DNA from: Armadillidium nasatum
Taxonomy: Eukaryota; Arthropoda; Malacostraca; Isopoda; Armadillidiidae
Direction of reading: 5' to 3'
Length of the DNA stretch: 27,101 bases
NCBI GenBank assembly: GCA_009176605.1
Contig: SEYY01012630.1
Location: forward strand, 1-27,101
Shown: positions 25,586 to 27,101 of the stretch, piece after piece
How the letters are laid out: every line of letters begins with the position of its first letter
Position numbering within the stretch: the first letter of the stretch is position 1
Program-made: the position numbers and the translations under genes
The notes under the pieces: model-generated
Seen by the model: only the letters and a program-made list of their open reading frames with translations
Told to the model about the DNA's origin: nothing
The model's database searches: none

Positions 25586-26063
25586 AAAATTAAAAGAAAT
25601 TAAAACATTTTAACAAAATATGTTAAATTTAAGTAAAAGGGTTAAAACGACGCGAAATGTTTCGAAGCTGAAAGCTTCCTTGTTCAATCGCGAATGAAGA
25701 GAAATGAGCACTCACGGCCAGCTGAAGACTAAAGAAAAGGGGTGGGGACTTCACACATTCAGACGCAGAAAAATTGGACGGGCTCAATTTATAAGTTTAC
25801 GAACAGTTCGACGTTCAACCGAAATTTTATAAAAAAAAAAAATTCAATCAAACGGCTAGTATTTTTCGCCTTGGAGAAGAAAACAAAGGAAGCATTGTCC
25901 CAATCAATTGAGTGTTGTTGCGTAATATGAAGAAAAATGGCATTACTGTGGTTAAATCTCCTCACGTCGGCTTTGTGTTCTGAAACACGAATTGATAGGG
26001 CCCTTAATGTTTCCTCAATTTTGTCGATAATAATTATTATTAAATGTAAAACGTTTTGTTTCA
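25586..26063 (-). mobile_element. Penelope-like element fragment A: GIY-YIG endonuclease end and 3' UTR
   Basis: On the minus strand the sequence starts with a 39-bp scrap of RT (26063-26025). It jumps to a block with RVSEHKADVRRFNHSNA, ITQQHSIDWDNASFVFFSKA and TSRLIEF, matching the end of the GIY-YIG endonuclease of Penelope-like elements, and stops at about 25789. The 3' side (25640-25690) has AAGGAAGCTTTCAGCTTC then GAAAC, a small stem followed by GAAAC, as in untranslated ends of such elements. I did not find a full hammerhead ribozyme core. The RT between the scrap and the endonuclease is missing. Confidence 0.78.
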
Positions 26064-26130
26064 TAACTTTTAAAATTAATTGAGATAAGTATGAAACAAA
26101 ACGTATTTACATTTAATAATAATTATTATC
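26025..26130. repeat. Palindrome joining two Penelope-like fragments
   Basis: 26025-26063 is the inverted copy of 26091-26130, identical apart from one extra base, with 27 bp between. Both arms are Penelope RT coding sequence beginning ATGAAACAAAACGT. Confidence 0.93.
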
Positions 26131-26281
26131 TACAAATCTTTGGGACGGAAATGGGGAACAGCGTGAGCCCAGTCATTGCCAATCTTTATATTGAGTTTTT
26201 TGACCGGAAATTGGTTGTGGACATTCCTCTATATAATGACATTTTTTGCTGGTATCGCTTTGCTGCCGACATTTTAGTTAT
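26091..26281 (+). pseudogene. Penelope-like element fragment B: reverse transcriptase palm
   Basis: The plus strand reads NNNYYLQIFGTEMGNSVSPV then IANLYIEFFDRK, the highly typical Penelope-like RT block. It continues to the active-site region, which reads RFAADILVI where the family has R-Y-(V/A)-D-D-I-L. The first catalytic Asp is thus replaced by Ala while the second remains. The coding match stops at 26281 exactly where a hAT terminal motif begins. It has no RT N-terminus, being joined to the palindrome instead. Not functional. Confidence 0.83.
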
Positions 26282-26890
26282 CAGAGGTGGGCGCCAAAAT
26301 TTTTAACTTTAGAGCGCAAACGCAAAAGCTCAAATTGGAAAAACTTAGTGCGCCAGCTCAAAAGCGCACATTTTTTTTCAAAAATTTTGTCCGCAAATGC
26401 AAACCAGCACATGTCCGCAAATCGAAATTTTTCTTAAAGCTCAAATTTAAAAAAGAAAAGAAAAGAAAAGCTCAAATATGTAAAGATGAATTATTTTTAT
26501 ATTTTATTTGAAAGATGTAAATATATAACAAAAAATGAGAAAAATTTTAATCTTAATTATTCAATTATCTATGATCTCTTCCTCCTCGTAGCTCATATTC
26601 CCTTTCATAAAGAAAAAAATTTCAAAATACTGGAAGCTATGGCTGCCCTCTTTGGTCTTAGAATGTCAGAGCCTTGACTAAACAACCTCTCTACGTCCGC
26701 TGAGTTGGCTAATGGGGTATTATACTTAATAAACAAGTCCACCCAGACCTCCTGGTATTCACTCGGAAACAGGTTCCTAGTGAGAGGGGTACTGTGGTGA
26801 ACATTTACTGCAGCCCAGCTATCCAAGGTTTGTCCCAACTCCTCCTCCAGAGGTTTCAGCTGAATATATATGGCCTTCAGTTTCTGAAAT
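26282..26890 (-). mobile_element. hAT (Ac-like) element 3' end with terminal and subterminal repeats
   Basis: The terminal motif CAGAGGTGGGCGCCA starts at 26282 (the element's 3' end, since its transposase is on the minus strand). It is followed by a subterminal zone (about 26300-26475) with repeated words: GCTCAAA at least four times and CGCAAA five or so times, in the same direction. Transposase coding starts at the 26605 stop and runs leftward to rightward on the minus strand up to at least 26885. TTAGTTAT (26274-26281) just outside would be the 8-bp target copy. The other end was not found before the window closes. Confidence 0.72.
26605..26885 (-). pseudogene. hAT transposase C-terminal dimerisation domain (partial)
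   Basis: DNA transposase of the Ac-like hAT group. The minus-strand open frame includes LKAIYIQLKPLEEELGQTLD (from about 26883), then FIKYNTPLANSADVERLFSQ and GSDILRPKRAAIASSILKFF and a natural stop at 26605. The N-T-P-L-x-S-(A)-x-V-E-R-L-F-S and I-L-x-x-K-R words are the hAT C-terminal dimerisation signature. The piece is open for about 93 codons with no break. Upstream (above 26890) the match ends at AT-rich sequence; TTTCAG precedes the coding block, so an intron or a truncation is possible. Confidence 0.82.
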
Positions 26891-26960
26891 ATTTAGAAAT
26901 TGTATCAAGACCTTAAATCTTTTTTAAAGTTTCAGTTGAACATTATGTCAGTGTATTGTG

Positions 26961-26963
26961 AAT

Positions 26964-27047
<84 letters not shown>

Positions 27048-27069
27048 ATATATATATAGTATTATATAT
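26961..27069. repeat. (TA)n microsatellite, interrupted
   Basis: About 100 bp of TA with slips near 26974, 27011, 27036 and 27060. Confidence 0.95.
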
Positions 27070-27082
27070 AAGGGCATTTCGG

Positions 27083-27101
27083 CAGGGCCAGATTTAGCTA
27101 C
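27083..27101. other. Possible start of another DNA transposon end (edge of window)
   Basis: CAGGGCCAGATTTAGCTAC at the window edge resembles hAT-type termini beginning CAGGGCC(G/A)GATTTA. Only 19 bp are visible, so this is a weak call. Confidence 0.3.

Noticed and set aside
25640..25690. Possible hammerhead ribozyme in the Penelope-like 3' region
   Set aside because: The stem followed by GAAAC is suggestive, but the CTGATGA half of the core is not present nearby.

Overview
The window looks like repeat-dominated intronic and intergenic DNA from an animal, most likely an arthropod and plausibly a decapod crustacean. The clues are very long (TA)n arrays, a 2.1-kb block of AAT/ATT microsatellite, and decayed arthropod-type LINE, RTE, Gypsy, Penelope-like and hAT copies. 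Species is inferred from style only. There is no prokaryotic gene organisation, CRISPR array or rRNA, and I recognised no tRNA.

Layout. 1-858 is an RTE-type LINE fragment on the minus strand, ending at a (TA)n array (863-1100). About 1553-6430 is a decayed plus-strand Gypsy-type LTR retrotransposon with gag, protease, RT, RNase H and integrase in order. A (TA)n array breaks it in the protease (3209-3285) and a 213-bp foldback element breaks it in RNase H (4698-4910). About 6458-8722 is a 5'-truncated minus-strand LINE (copy 1) with a 30-nt poly(A) tail. 9097-11100 is a hAT transposase relic split by a 959-bp terminal-inverted-repeat element (10052-11010) with a 4-bp target duplication. About 11460-13090 holds unidentified decayed coding sequence on the minus strand.

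The only host-gene evidence is two plus-strand exons that look like the end of a concentrative nucleoside transporter (SLC28/NupC family): a penultimate exon at about 13789-13967 and a candidate terminal exon at 21722-21741, followed by AATAAA signals. The intervening intron would be 7.75 kb. It holds (TA)n arrays, an RTE 3' fragment, a LINE scrap at 15714, an inactivated arthropod repeat-family ORF (16738-17491, minus), LINE copy 3 (17492-18286) and the AAT block (19322-21424).

Downstream, 22187-25435 is the longest LINE (copy 2), with endonuclease and RT but several breaks. 25570-26281 holds two Penelope-like fragments head to head around a 39-bp palindrome. A minus-strand hAT element begins at 26282 and appears to have inserted into the Penelope RT. 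The window ends in another (TA)n tract.

No intact mobile element ORF is present. The most informative signals are the nested insertions, a covarying stem-loop at the 3' ends of LINE copies 2 and 3, the repeated contact between (TA)n arrays and element ends, and the transporter exon whose splice acceptor sits directly on a (TA)n array.
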